Positions 50,677-59,265 of a DNA stretch of 64,000 bases are shown piece after piece; position 1 is the first letter of the stretch, and every line of letters starts with the position of its first letter. The stretch comes from Paenibacillus methanolicus (GTDB taxonomy: Bacteria; Bacillota; Bacilli; Paenibacillales; Paenibacillaceae): assembly GCF_008124765.1 (NCBI RefSeq), contig NZ_VNHS01000007.1, positions 372,001 through 436,000 on the forward strand, read 5' to 3'. The notes below the pieces were generated by a model. That model was not told where the DNA came from, made no database searches, and saw only the letters and a program-made list of their open reading frames with translations. The translations under genes were made by a program, and so were the position numbers.

Positions 50677-50713
50677 GACCATTAGCCGCTATCGCAGGAT
50701 AGCGCTCATGGTC
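50677..50713 (+). terminator. Hairpin after the glycoside hydrolase
   Basis: GACCAT (50677-50682) pairs with ATGGTC (50708-50713) and CGCTATC with GATAGCG inside; only TCTTCG follows, so termination strength is uncertain. Confidence 0.55.
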
Positions 50714-50824
50714 TCTTCGCGATGATCGGCGAGGCTTCTCTTATTTCGCATCTTTACCTCCATTTCTTACGCGTGCAATAATAGTCGTATTATGCGATAA
50801 AGCAATGGTAGGGGAGGCGGGCGC

Positions 50825-51877
50825 GTGCGGATCGGGATCGCGGCATTGCTGCTTGTTATGTTTGTAAGCGCTTGCCAATCGGCAGGGCAGCAGAATCGAT
50901 ATGAAGTTATATACGCCATGGATAAGAACGAGGCCGTCGCATCGCCGGGGCAGTCGGCGCATGAGGAGGAGCCGCGTAAATTCAAGATCGGGGTCGTGCC
51001 GAAGCTGGTCGAGATCCCTTATTTTAATCTCGTGGAGGAAGGCGCTAGGGAGGCCGCGGCGCAATTGGGCGCGGAGCTGGTCTATCGGGGTCCTCCGATC
51101 GCGGATACCGTGCAGCAGATCCGCATCATCGAGGAGCTCATGGTCGAAGGCGTCGACGCGCTCGCGGTCTCGGCCAACGACCCGGAGAAGCTGCTGCCGG
51201 CGCTGATGAAGGCGAGACAGCAGGGCATCCAAGTGATTACCTGGGACTCGGATACGTACCGGGAGGGCCGGGACTTCTTCGTTAACATGGTCGATGACGA
51301 GAAGCTGGGACGTCATCTGATGGATACGCTCGCCTGGAATACGGGGGAGAAGGGCGAATTCGCGATCCTGACCGGGCAGCAGAAGGCGGCTACGCTGAAC
51401 GAATGGATCAAGTGGATGAAGGTGCAGCAGGAGACGTATTATCCGGACATGAAGCTGGTCGAGATCGCCGCGACCGACGACGATCCGCAGAAGGCGTACG
51501 AGACGGCCAAACGGATGCTCGCGAAGTATCCGAATCTGGCCGGCCTGATCGGCAACTCCTCGGTCGGCCCGCCCGCAGCGGCCCAAGCCGTCAAGGAAGC
51601 GGGACTTACCGGTAAGGTGAAGGTCGTCGGGTTGTCGCTCCCGAACTTGATGGCGCCTTATCTGACGGATGGCTCCGCCCAGGTGGCGACGCTGTGGAGC
51701 CCGAAGAAGCTCGGCTATTTGACAGTCGTGCTCGCGGTGCGGGCGCTTGCGGGCCAGCCGCCCGAGGACGGCGTCATGCTGCCGAACGTCGGCATCATCC
51801 GGGTGAACGGCGACGTGGTCGTCATGGGCGACCCGGTCGATTTTACGAAAGAGAACGTGAACCAATATGATTTCTAA
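50825..51877 (+). CDS. Sugar-binding lipoprotein, periplasmic-binding-protein family (RbsB/XylF-like)
   Basis: A GTG start; 350 residues. Lipobox VSAC follows a short signal. The mature protein has the two-lobe type I binding fold: KIGVVPKLVEIPYFNLVEEG, VDALAVSANDPEKLLPALMK, VITWDSDTYREGRDFFVNMV, NLAGLIGNSSVGPPAAAQAV. It is closest in style to rhamnose- or autoinducer-2-type binding proteins. The gene overlaps the histidine kinase gene by 11 bases with no permease or ATPase attached, so its role is most likely to present bound ligand to that kinase, as XylFII does for LytS in Clostridium beijerinckii. Confidence 0.88.
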   Translation: MRIGIAALLLVMFVSACQSAGQQNRYEVIYAMDKNEAVASPGQSAHEEEPRKFKIGVVPKLVEIPYFNLVEEGAREAAAQLGAELVYRGPPIADTVQQIRIIEELMVEGVDALAVSANDPEKLLPALMKARQQGIQVITWDSDTYREGRDFFVNMVDDEKLGRHLMDTLAWNTGEKGEFAILTGQQKAATLNEWIKWMKVQQETYYPDMKLVEIAATDDDPQKAYETAKRMLAKYPNLAGLIGNSSVGPPAAAQAVKEAGLTGKVKVVGLSLPNLMAPYLTDGSAQVATLWSPKKLGYLTVVLAVRALAGQPPEDGVMLPNVGIIRVNGDVVVMGDPVDFTKENVNQYDF

Positions 51878-53741
51878 CTTGCGGGGGAAGCTCGCCTTTA
51901 CCCGGTTCCGGCTGAGCACCAAGCTGATGGTCACCTATATCCTGCTCACCGTCATCCCGATGTCGCTGCTCGGCTATATCTCGTACAGGCAGTATACCAA
52001 GTCGATCGAGGAGCAGATCGGGGAATACATGCCGCGCTTTCTCGTCCAGGCGGACGCCAACATCGAGAAGCATATGGAGGAGCTGTCCGTGCTGCCGGAG
52101 ATGCTGTTCAACTCGGAATCGATGGTCGCGATCCTGCGCCGGGATGCGTACCAGAGCCGCGCGGACTTGAACCGGGATCAATTCGAGATGAACAGCTTCC
52201 TGAACCGGACGTACCTGAACGGGGCGAGCCCCGATGTCATCGGCGTCTTCCTCCTGTCCAAGAACCGCGTGTTCGAGAGCACGAGGCTCAGTTATTCCGG
52301 CATCGATTGGAGCCGGGCGTTCACGGATTACGGACAGGATCTGGAGCTGCGCGGGAGCGTGAAAGTCATGCTGCCGCGCGATGTCGGCCTACGGTTCGTC
52401 GATAACATCCCATACGTGCTCATCATGAAGCCGATCGAGGACGTCGACAACCGGAGGAAGCTCGGCACGATGTTCATTGCCGTCCGGCTGAATTTTATCC
52501 GCAATGTGCTGCAGGATCTCGAGAACAGCGATCAGGCGGATATGTGGCTGATGACGCGCGAGGGCCAGATTATTTATCATACCGACCCGGAACTGACCGG
52601 CACGTTCGACCCGAACATCGATCAATATCCGCTGCTGAGCGGCAGCTTCCGCAAGGAAAGCGGAGACGGGGCGCGACTGGTCAGCATGCATGAATCCAAG
52701 GAGCTCGATTGGGTGCTCGTGCACAGCGTGCCGCTCGAGGCGCTGACGGCGCGAACCGATTTTGTCCGCAAGGTGACCGTGCTCGTCTTCATCGGCCTGG
52801 TGCTCGTGAGCATTTTCATGTACGCGCTCTTCTCGATCCGGGTGACCAACCCGCTCAAACGCTTGAATCAGCTGATGAAGCATGTGGAGATGGGCAAGTT
52901 CAACGTCGATCTGAAGGTGCAGAGCAAGGACGAGATCGGGACGCTCGCGGCCAGCTTCAATTCGATGGTCGCGACGATCCGCGAACTCATTCAGCAGAAT
53001 TACCATATCGAGATTCGCCAGAAAGAAGCGGAGCTGTATGCGCTGCAGTCCCAGATCAACCCGCACTTCATGTACAACACGTTGGAGACGATCTCGATGG
53101 CGGTCGAGGAGGACGAGAAGGAGACGGTCGTGGAGATGGTGTCGCTGCTCGGGCGCATGCTCCGTTTCTCGGTCAGCAACAAGTCGAAGTTCGTGACGAT
53201 TACGCAGGAAGTGCAGCATGTGCGGGATTATCTGACCATTCAGAAGTTCCGGTTCGAGGACCGGCTGAGCTTCGATATCGCGGAGTCGGTGCCGAGTCAG
53301 GCGGGAGAGGCGCTGTATACGCCGAACTTCGTGCTGCAGCCGATCGTGGAGAATGCGATCAAGTACGGCTTGGAAGCCCGCAAAGGCGTCGATATCCGCA
53401 TTACGGTCAGCGAGGAATTCAGCGCGAGGTCAGGGAAGCAGGATCTCGTGTTCCGCATTCGGGATAACGGGCCGGGGATAACGGCCGGACGGCTGGCGCA
53501 ATTGGAGCAGGCGATCCGGGAGGACGCTTGGTCAGGCAAAGATTCCGGCTTCGGCCTGAGCAACGTCAATGCCCGAATCGTGCTGCTGCACGGGCAGGAT
53601 TACGGGGTTCAGCTGCACAGCATCGAGGGCATCGGGACCGAGGTGGCCGTACGCATTCCGGTTATCCGGGCCGCGGAGGTCGAACGAATCGAGAGGGAGG
53701 CGAAGCATCGTGCAACGGATACGAACCTTGATCGTGGATGA
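51867..53741 (+). CDS. Sensor histidine kinase, LytS/YesM-like, partner of the binding lipoprotein
   Basis: A 624-residue kinase: helix 1 at about 20-40, an extracellular dCache-like sensor (about 41-300), helix 2 (about 302-322), HAMP (about 323-378), the phospho-acceptor QINPHFMYNTL (His400) and an HATPase with QPIVENAIKYGLEARK, DNGPGI and GFGLSNV. Overlap with the lipoprotein gene upstream (11 bases) and the regulator gene downstream (32 bases) shows strict co-expression of all three. Confidence 0.93.
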   Translation: MISNLRGKLAFTRFRLSTKLMVTYILLTVIPMSLLGYISYRQYTKSIEEQIGEYMPRFLVQADANIEKHMEELSVLPEMLFNSESMVAILRRDAYQSRADLNRDQFEMNSFLNRTYLNGASPDVIGVFLLSKNRVFESTRLSYSGIDWSRAFTDYGQDLELRGSVKVMLPRDVGLRFVDNIPYVLIMKPIEDVDNRRKLGTMFIAVRLNFIRNVLQDLENSDQADMWLMTREGQIIYHTDPELTGTFDPNIDQYPLLSGSFRKESGDGARLVSMHESKELDWVLVHSVPLEALTARTDFVRKVTVLVFIGLVLVSIFMYALFSIRVTNPLKRLNQLMKHVEMGKFNVDLKVQSKDEIGTLAASFNSMVATIRELIQQNYHIEIRQKEAELYALQSQINPHFMYNTLETISMAVEEDEKETVVEMVSLLGRMLRFSVSNKSKFVTITQEVQHVRDYLTIQKFRFEDRLSFDIAESVPSQAGEALYTPNFVLQPIVENAIKYGLEARKGVDIRITVSEEFSARSGKQDLVFRIRDNGPGITAGRLAQLEQAIREDAWSGKDSGFGLSNVNARIVLLHGQDYGVQLHSIEGIGTEVAVRIPVIRAAEVERIEREAKHRATDTNLDRG

Positions 53742-55359
53742 TGAGCCGCGGATTCGACGGGGGATCGAGCGGCTGGTTCTCTCCAGCGGAGAACGCTTCG
53801 AAGTAGTGGCCGTTCTCTCCGACGGCAGGGAGGCGCTGGACTTCCTGCATCAGTGCGGCGGGGCGGTCGATCTGGTCATTAGCGACGTGAAAATGCCGGA
53901 GATGGATGGTTTATCGTTCGTGAAAGAAGCGAGAGCGCGCTATTCGTTCTATTCGCTCTTCATCAGCGGTTACGACGATTTCGAATATCTGCGCGCCGCG
54001 CTGCGCGAAGGCGCGATCGATTACGTGCTCAAGCCGGTGGACCGGGAACAATTCCGGCTCCGGATGGCGGAGATCGAGGAGCGCATCGCCGGCGACCGCT
54101 CGCGGCAGCTGAAGCTCGGCGAACTGGAGCAGCAAGCCGGCCGGCTGAAGCGCACGCGCCAGACGCAGGCGCTCAGCTACACGACTTCGCCCGGCGTCGA
54201 TCTGACGCGGCTTGGCTATTGGGTCGAGGAGTTCCCGAAAGGCCGGTACCAGCTGATGTATATCAGCCTGGATGCGCTCCCGGTCAAAAGCCGTTCGTAT
54301 ACGGTCAAGGACTGGGAAGCTTACTTCTATGCGCTTGAGAATATACTGGAGGAGCTCGTCTATGCGCATACGGAGAAGTCGGGCGGCAGCGGCTGGTGCT
54401 GGCGCGGCGGGCAGTCGGATTTCTGGACGCTGCTGCATATGCCCGAGGACGAGGCGGCCGAGGATCGCGCCATGACCGAGCTTGCGGACCGGATTCGTTC
54501 CGCGTTCCGGATTTATACGCCGTTCTCCGCCTCGATTGCCTGCAGCGAGGCAATCGAGGATTTGTACCTGCTGCCGGAAGCCAAGCGGCAATGCCTGTCG
54601 CTCGTTCAATATCGGCTCGTGGTGGGCGGGAACCGGCTCTTCCGGCCGGAGCAGGATACGCTCGGAACGGGGCAGCAGGGTGCAGAGACCGCCCTCCCGC
54701 CATCAGCCGGGAAAGTTAGGCTCGCGGTCGAGCAGGGACGGCTGGAAGAGGCGCTGCTGCAGACGAAGCAGTTCTTCGAGCAGGTGGAGAAGCGGGAGTC
54801 GCCCGCCGCGATCTTGCCGGCGGTTCAGAACTTGCTTATCCTCGTCCACTCCGCGTCGCTGACCGGCAGCGGACATTCCGGCTTCGCGGTCACGCTGGAG
54901 GAGACGTTCGAGAAGCTGCAGCGGGCCGCGCATCTGCATGAGTTGAAGCAGGAGGTACAGAAGCGGATCGCCGAAGCCGTGCGCGGGATCGAGGAGACGC
55001 GGGCCGACAGCCGTCAGAGCACCCCCGTCGACCAGGCCAAAGCTTGGATTCGCGAGCATCTTGCCGGCGAGCTGACGATCAAGCGGATCGCCGACCGCGT
55101 CCATATGAACCCGACCTACTTCTGCGAGTGCTTCAAAGTCCAATGCGGCGAGACAGTGCTCGACTATGTGACCCGCATGCGGATGGAAGCCGCCAAGGAG
55201 CTGCTGCAGGACCCGGGCTTGAAGCTGCAGGAGCTGAGCGTGCAGGTCGGGTACCAGGACGTCAAATATTTCAGCCGGCTCTTCAAGCAATGGTCGGGCG
55301 TGACGCCTTCGCAATACAGAGAGCAGCTGGCCGCAGCCGGGAGACTGCAGGGAAAATAG
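53710..55359 (+). CDS. Response regulator with AraC-type output
   Basis: A GTG at 53710, 9 bases after GGAGG, gives 549 residues. The receiver has VDDE (Asp10, Asp11), the phosphorylation site Asp59 (VISDVKMPE), Ser86 and Lys108 (VLKPVDR). A long middle region of some 300 residues separates it from the AraC domain (about 440-540: LTIKRIADRVHMNPTYFCEC and LQELSVQVGYQDVKYFSRLF). The output probably activates a sugar-uptake operon; the RbsA-like ATPase at 62707 is the nearest candidate. Confidence 0.93.
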   Translation: MQRIRTLIVDDEPRIRRGIERLVLSSGERFEVVAVLSDGREALDFLHQCGGAVDLVISDVKMPEMDGLSFVKEARARYSFYSLFISGYDDFEYLRAALREGAIDYVLKPVDREQFRLRMAEIEERIAGDRSRQLKLGELEQQAGRLKRTRQTQALSYTTSPGVDLTRLGYWVEEFPKGRYQLMYISLDALPVKSRSYTVKDWEAYFYALENILEELVYAHTEKSGGSGWCWRGGQSDFWTLLHMPEDEAAEDRAMTELADRIRSAFRIYTPFSASIACSEAIEDLYLLPEAKRQCLSLVQYRLVVGGNRLFRPEQDTLGTGQQGAETALPPSAGKVRLAVEQGRLEEALLQTKQFFEQVEKRESPAAILPAVQNLLILVHSASLTGSGHSGFAVTLEETFEKLQRAAHLHELKQEVQKRIAEAVRGIEETRADSRQSTPVDQAKAWIREHLAGELTIKRIADRVHMNPTYFCECFKVQCGETVLDYVTRMRMEAAKELLQDPGLKLQELSVQVGYQDVKYFSRLFKQWSGVTPSQYREQLAAAGRLQGK

Positions 55360-55393
55360 ATTCGAGCGGCGTCTAGCCGTAAACCGTGTACGC

Positions 55394-55446
55394 GAAAGCC
55401 GCCCCGGGCGTCATCCTTCGAGATGGCGCCGGGGCGGCTTTCTTCA
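55394..55446. terminator. Strong bidirectional terminator
   Basis: AAAGCCGCCCCGG (55395-55407) pairs exactly with CCGGGGCGGCTTT (55429-55441), followed by CTTC, between the convergent regulator and MFS genes. Confidence 0.85.
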
Positions 55447-55479
55447 TTGTCTCATATTTCATTATCGAGCGACGCGACG

Positions 55480-56724
55480 CTAAAGAGCGGCGTCGGCCGT
55501 TTCACCTTGAGCAATTGGCAGGGACGGCTCGGCGTCCTTCGGCCGATCGATCTTCATGCGCATCGCCACCGGAGCGGCCAACAATACGATCGCCGCGGCG
55601 ATGATGTACGCAGGGACGAGACCCGTCGACTTCATGAGGAAGCCGGAGAGCCCGGAGCCGATCAGCATGCCGGCCATCATGACGGGCACGATCGTCCCGT
55701 TCACCCGTCCGATATACGCTTCCGCCACCATCGAGATGAGCGCGGTGCCGAGAATGATTTGCATGAAGGTGAGCGCGCCGCCGACCAAGAATCGCATCGT
55801 CGCCGTCAGGCCAACCCAGACGGACAGCGCTTCGACGACGATGGACGCCGATAGGAAGACGATGGCCGACGCGACGACGATTCTCGGGTTCGCCTTTCGG
55901 CCGAAGACGGCCGCGGCTCCGCCGCCAACCAACATCCCGATGCCGGACAGCGCATAGAACCATTTCAAATCCTCTTTATCCAGCCCGAGCCGCTCGGTAA
56001 TAAGGAAGACGTCCAGCGGCTGGATCAAGCCGGAGCCGAGTCCGATTAGCGCGAAGGCCGCGGTGATAAGCAGCAGATTGCGTTGGCCGCCCACGTAGCG
56101 CAGCCCCATCGCCATCTCGCTCCATACGGAGCTGTTATCGGGCCGCTTCTCTCTCACGTATGCGGGAAGCGCCAGCTGGATCAGCGCCGCGGCGGCGAAG
56201 GCGATCACCAGAATCAGGAGCGAGGTGCTCACGCCCAGCCAAACATAGACGGCCGTGCCGATCATCGGCCCGACGATGACGAACAAGGACATCAGGCTCT
56301 GCGTCACTCCGATCGCCGCCGGCACCAGTTCTTCCGGCACGTGCCGCTTGAACATGATGGAGGACGAAGGCTGCGAGAATTGACTGACGACAGCGGATAC
56401 GATGGTCGCCGCGAATACCGCCTGCCACCATCCGGCTTCGATGAACGCCAGGATGACGGCGATGGAGAGGGCGCTCAGCGCATCGCCCGCGATCATCGTC
56501 CGCTTGGGGTTCCATCGGTCGGCGAGCGTCCCGCCGATCATCGAGAAGACGAAGATCGGCAAGTATTCGAACACGGTCAGCAGCGATACGGCGACGGGAT
56601 CGTTGCCGGTCTGATCCATCACGTAGAACAGTAGCGCCATATTGCGGACCCAGATGCCCAGCTGTTGAATCAGATCGACCGAAGCTACGATGAGGAACAC
56701 CCGATTACGGAACAATTGTTTCAA
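55480..56724 (-). CDS. MFS efflux transporter (MefA/macrolide-exporter-like group)
   Basis: A TTG start 9 bases after GAGGAG; 414 residues with about 12 membrane helices. The motif A-like loop GGTLADRWNPKRTMIAGD (about 65-82) and the opening NRVFLIVASVDLIQQLGIWV fit the DHA3-type drug efflux proteins. It follows the TetR gene on the same strand and carries a copy of the same operator upstream, so it is probably an inducible drug or metabolite exporter. Confidence 0.88.
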   Translation of the reverse strand: MKQLFRNRVFLIVASVDLIQQLGIWVRNMALLFYVMDQTGNDPVAVSLLTVFEYLPIFVFSMIGGTLADRWNPKRTMIAGDALSALSIAVILAFIEAGWWQAVFAATIVSAVVSQFSQPSSSIMFKRHVPEELVPAAIGVTQSLMSLFVIVGPMIGTAVYVWLGVSTSLLILVIAFAAAALIQLALPAYVREKRPDNSSVWSEMAMGLRYVGGQRNLLLITAAFALIGLGSGLIQPLDVFLITERLGLDKEDLKWFYALSGIGMLVGGGAAAVFGRKANPRIVVASAIVFLSASIVVEALSVWVGLTATMRFLVGGALTFMQIILGTALISMVAEAYIGRVNGTIVPVMMAGMLIGSGLSGFLMKSTGLVPAYIIAAAIVLLAAPVAMRMKIDRPKDAEPSLPIAQGETADAAL

Positions 56725-56750
56725 GTCTCATCACTCCTCATTATTAATCC

Positions 56751-56762
56751 GACTAGTCAGTC
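56751..56762 (-). promoter_or_regulatory. TetR operator upstream of the MFS gene
   Basis: On the minus strand GACTGACTAGTC: an inverted GACT...AGTC pair with flanking TA and TTAATA, 27-38 bases before the MFS start. It repeats the site before the TetR gene. Confidence 0.75.
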
Positions 56763-56803
56763 TATTAATTGGACAAAAAAATTTGGTGCCAGACCGGGGC
56801 TGT

Positions 56804-57394
56804 CTATTTCTTCTGTATGCCCCGAAGAAGCATGTCGATCGATTTGCGATAGAGGGGCACGATTTGCTCGGTACCCAGGTCGTAATATGCAACCCCGAGA
56901 CCGCCTAGCAGTCCGAGTACGACGTACATGAGCTCCCTCGTATCGAACGGCTCGAACTCGCCGCGGGTTATGCCCTCCTCCAGCAGCTCCTGAAGAATGG
57001 GATAGTGCATTCGCGTCATCTCGACCAAACGGGCGTGAATGTCCGGATCTGCCGTCTCGCTTCCTGAGAACTCCTCCGCCGCTTTCATGAGCGGATTTTG
57101 GAAATCGGTCGCGAATAGCTCGGCCAAGGCATACAGCTTCTCCGTCGCGGTCTGGAGAGGGGCAGAGAGGCGGGCCCACTTATCGGTCCACTCCTGCATC
57201 GTCAGCTCCAGAATGTACAGGAACAGCTCATCTTTGCGCTTGAAATGGTAGTAGATGCTGCCCTTGCTCGTACCGGCCGTGGCAACGATCTCATCCATCG
57301 TCGTGGCCGAATACCCTTTCTGCTCGAACAGCGATTTCGCTCTTAGCGCGATTCGTTTCTTCGTGTGTTCCCCCGCTCCGGCAGGTCTTGCCAT
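56804..57394 (-). CDS. TetR family transcriptional repressor
   Basis: A 196-residue protein with AAGGAG before the ATG. The N-terminal HTH reads RIALRAKSLFEQKGYSATTM, then IVATAGTSKGSIYYHFKRKD, closely following the TetR/AcrR consensus. The C-terminal domain is helical. It is the first gene of a two-gene unit with the MFS transporter, and both have a GACTG-AGTC operator, so it represses itself and the exporter until an exported compound binds. Confidence 0.93.
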   Translation of the reverse strand: MARPAGAGEHTKKRIALRAKSLFEQKGYSATTMDEIVATAGTSKGSIYYHFKRKDELFLYILELTMQEWTDKWARLSAPLQTATEKLYALAELFATDFQNPLMKAAEEFSGSETADPDIHARLVEMTRMHYPILQELLEEGITRGEFEPFDTRELMYVVLGLLGGLGVAYYDLGTEQIVPLYRKSIDMLLRGIQKK

Positions 57395-57431
57395 GATGCG
57401 TTCTCCTTTTCGATGCGGCTATTAATAAACC

Positions 57432-57481
57432 GACTATCCAGTCTACAAACTCAGTATAGATTGTGTTCGACCGAATTTCAA
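57432..57481 (-). promoter_or_regulatory. TetR promoter and operator
   Basis: On the minus strand TTGAAA (57476-57481), a 17-base spacer and TATACT (57453-57458) form a sigma-A promoter; GACTGGATAGTC (57432-57443) lies over or just after the start point. The operator core matches that at 56751 except in the central bases. Confidence 0.8.
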
Positions 57482-57527
57482 GCGGCAGTTGCGGAGCGGA
57501 CCGTTCGGGTTATAACGATTCTCTCCC

Positions 57528-57557
57528 TTGAACCGATCCGGGATCGGCGTTTATAGT
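57528..57557 (+). promoter_or_regulatory. Sigma-A promoter of the phosphotransferase gene
   Basis: TTGAAC (57528-57533), 18 bases, TATAGT (57552-57557), located 48 bases before the start codon. Confidence 0.6.
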
Positions 57558-57604
57558 CAGGGTAATGATAGGGGATGGATTCTACGCGCAGGGAGCGATG
57601 GACG

Positions 57605-58483
57605 ATGGTGGACATAACGGGCGAGCTCGTACGACGATTAATCGATAGCCAACACCCGCAGTGGAGGGAGCTGCCCCTCAAGCCGGTGGACCGAAGCGGA
57701 CACGATAATCGTACCTACCGGCTAGGGAGCGACATGACTGTTCGTCTGCCGAGCCATGAACGCTACGCGTCGGCGGTGGAGAAGGAGTTGACGTGGCTGC
57801 CGGTCTTCAAGCCGCTGCTGTCCTTGCCTATACCGGAGCCTGTGGCCAAAGGGGAGCCGACGGATGAATATCCGCTTCCGTGGTCGGTCAACCGATGGAT
57901 CGAAGGAGAGACCGTTACGCATGCAAATGTGGGTGTTCCGAACCAGTTCGCCGAGGATCTCGCGGGGTTTCTGCAGGAATTGCAGGCGATCGATGCGACC
58001 GGCGGCGTGCCTGCCGGCATTCAGAACTTTCATCGCGGCGGCAATCTCGCCGTGTACGACGAGGATACGCGCAAGATCATCGATGCGCTTGCGGGTGAAT
58101 ATGACGCGCGTCTGTTAACGGAAATATGGGAGCGCGCCCTCGCGACGACCTACCAAGCGGCGCCGTTGTGGCTGCATGGCGACGTGGCGGTCGGCAATCT
58201 GCTTGTGCGCTCCGGCAGGCTCAGCGGCGTTATCGATTTCGGCACGATGGGCGTTGGCGACCCGTCGAGCGACCTCGTGATGGCGTGGAACTTTTTCGAT
58301 GTCGATAGCCGCCGCATCTTCCTGGACCGCATGAACGTCGATGAAGCTACCGTCGATCGCGCGCGCGGATGGGCGTTGTGGAAGGCGCTCATCACCTATG
58401 CCTGGAACGAGCGGAGATCGGAGTTAGCGAATTGGGGCAAGCGCGTGATCGACGTCATCGTGGTCGATTACAGAAAGCCGTGA
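57605..58483 (+). CDS. Aminoglycoside phosphotransferase (APH) family protein
   Basis: The ATG at 57605 follows GGGAG by 9 bases; 292 residues. The kinase-like fold has the Brenner motif LHGDVAVGNLL (Asp and Asn for catalysis and metal) and the metal-binding IDFGTMGVGDPSSDL, where the second motif starts IDFG as in many APH relatives. N-terminal HDNRTYRLG is the nucleotide loop. Family members phosphorylate aminoglycosides, choline, homoserine or other small alcohols; resistance is possible but not shown. Confidence 0.88.
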   Translation: MVDITGELVRRLIDSQHPQWRELPLKPVDRSGHDNRTYRLGSDMTVRLPSHERYASAVEKELTWLPVFKPLLSLPIPEPVAKGEPTDEYPLPWSVNRWIEGETVTHANVGVPNQFAEDLAGFLQELQAIDATGGVPAGIQNFHRGGNLAVYDEDTRKIIDALAGEYDARLLTEIWERALATTYQAAPLWLHGDVAVGNLLVRSGRLSGVIDFGTMGVGDPSSDLVMAWNFFDVDSRRIFLDRMNVDEATVDRARGWALWKALITYAWNERRSELANWGKRVIDVIVVDYRKP

Positions 58484-58503
58484 GGAGACAAGGCGAGCGG
58501 CCA

Positions 58504-59046
58504 TCAAGACTGCGGGCGCGGTGTTCCGTTCTCCTTGGCGGCCTTCACCTTCTGTTCCAGCTCCTTGATCAAGGTCTGGATGTGTTGCGAGGAGTAGCGC
58601 AGAATTTTGTTCTGGATCCGGGCAGGGAACAACGCTCGAACATCGGGTGCATAATAGCTGCCGTCGCGTGGCGTCGTGTGCCCGGTAATCGCGAGCGATC
58701 CGTTCGTTCGGCTGACTTTCAGGACGACCGGAATGGACACGCCTCGGGTGGATTCTGACGCATCCCGGGTCAAGTCGTACGCCTCGACTAAGCTCCATGC
58801 GTACATTTCGCCAGCCTGCGTATCTTCCTCCAATCTCTCATAAGCCGCGAATCTGACATCGCCCGTCGCCGGGCTCAAGAGCTTGTCGGTCAGATAAGCT
58901 TCGATGACCTGTTCCTCGCTCGCGAGTAGCGTTTCTTTCTTAGTCTCCTCCAGGCTAACGGCGACGTCCTGGACGTTCACGGCTTCATTGGCGCATCCCG
59001 TAACTAGAATCGCGCCGAGCAGTATGCCTGCAAAACCAAATTTCAT
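58504..59046 (-). CDS. Hypothetical lipoprotein
   Basis: GGAGGTGT precedes the ATG at 59046; 180 residues. The signal (KFGFAGILLGAILVTGC) has lipobox VTGC. The mature region is mainly soluble alpha/beta with a C-terminal coiled helix (IQTLIKELEQKVKAAKE). I do not recognise the family. It ends 20 bases from the end of the convergent phosphotransferase gene with no room for a terminator between. Confidence 0.7.
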   Translation of the reverse strand: MKFGFAGILLGAILVTGCANEAVNVQDVAVSLEETKKETLLASEEQVIEAYLTDKLLSPATGDVRFAAYERLEEDTQAGEMYAWSLVEAYDLTRDASESTRGVSIPVVLKVSRTNGSLAITGHTTPRDGSYYAPDVRALFPARIQNKILRYSSQHIQTLIKELEQKVKAAKENGTPRPQS

Positions 59047-59265
59047 TCCAACACCTCCACTAACTGAGACGATGCGGGGATGAAGGAAGTTCCAATCATG
59101 GCATCGCGGGCGCGATTTCCGATTCCGCGATGCAATGCCGTTGTCACGCCTTGTGCCGGCCAATCGCTTGCCTTTATCCGACCAACCGCTTCCCTTGATT
59201 GCGTTCGCCCGATGCGGGTTACTCTTATTACGTTGGGCTGAATGAATATGAAGGAGGCGATGCAG

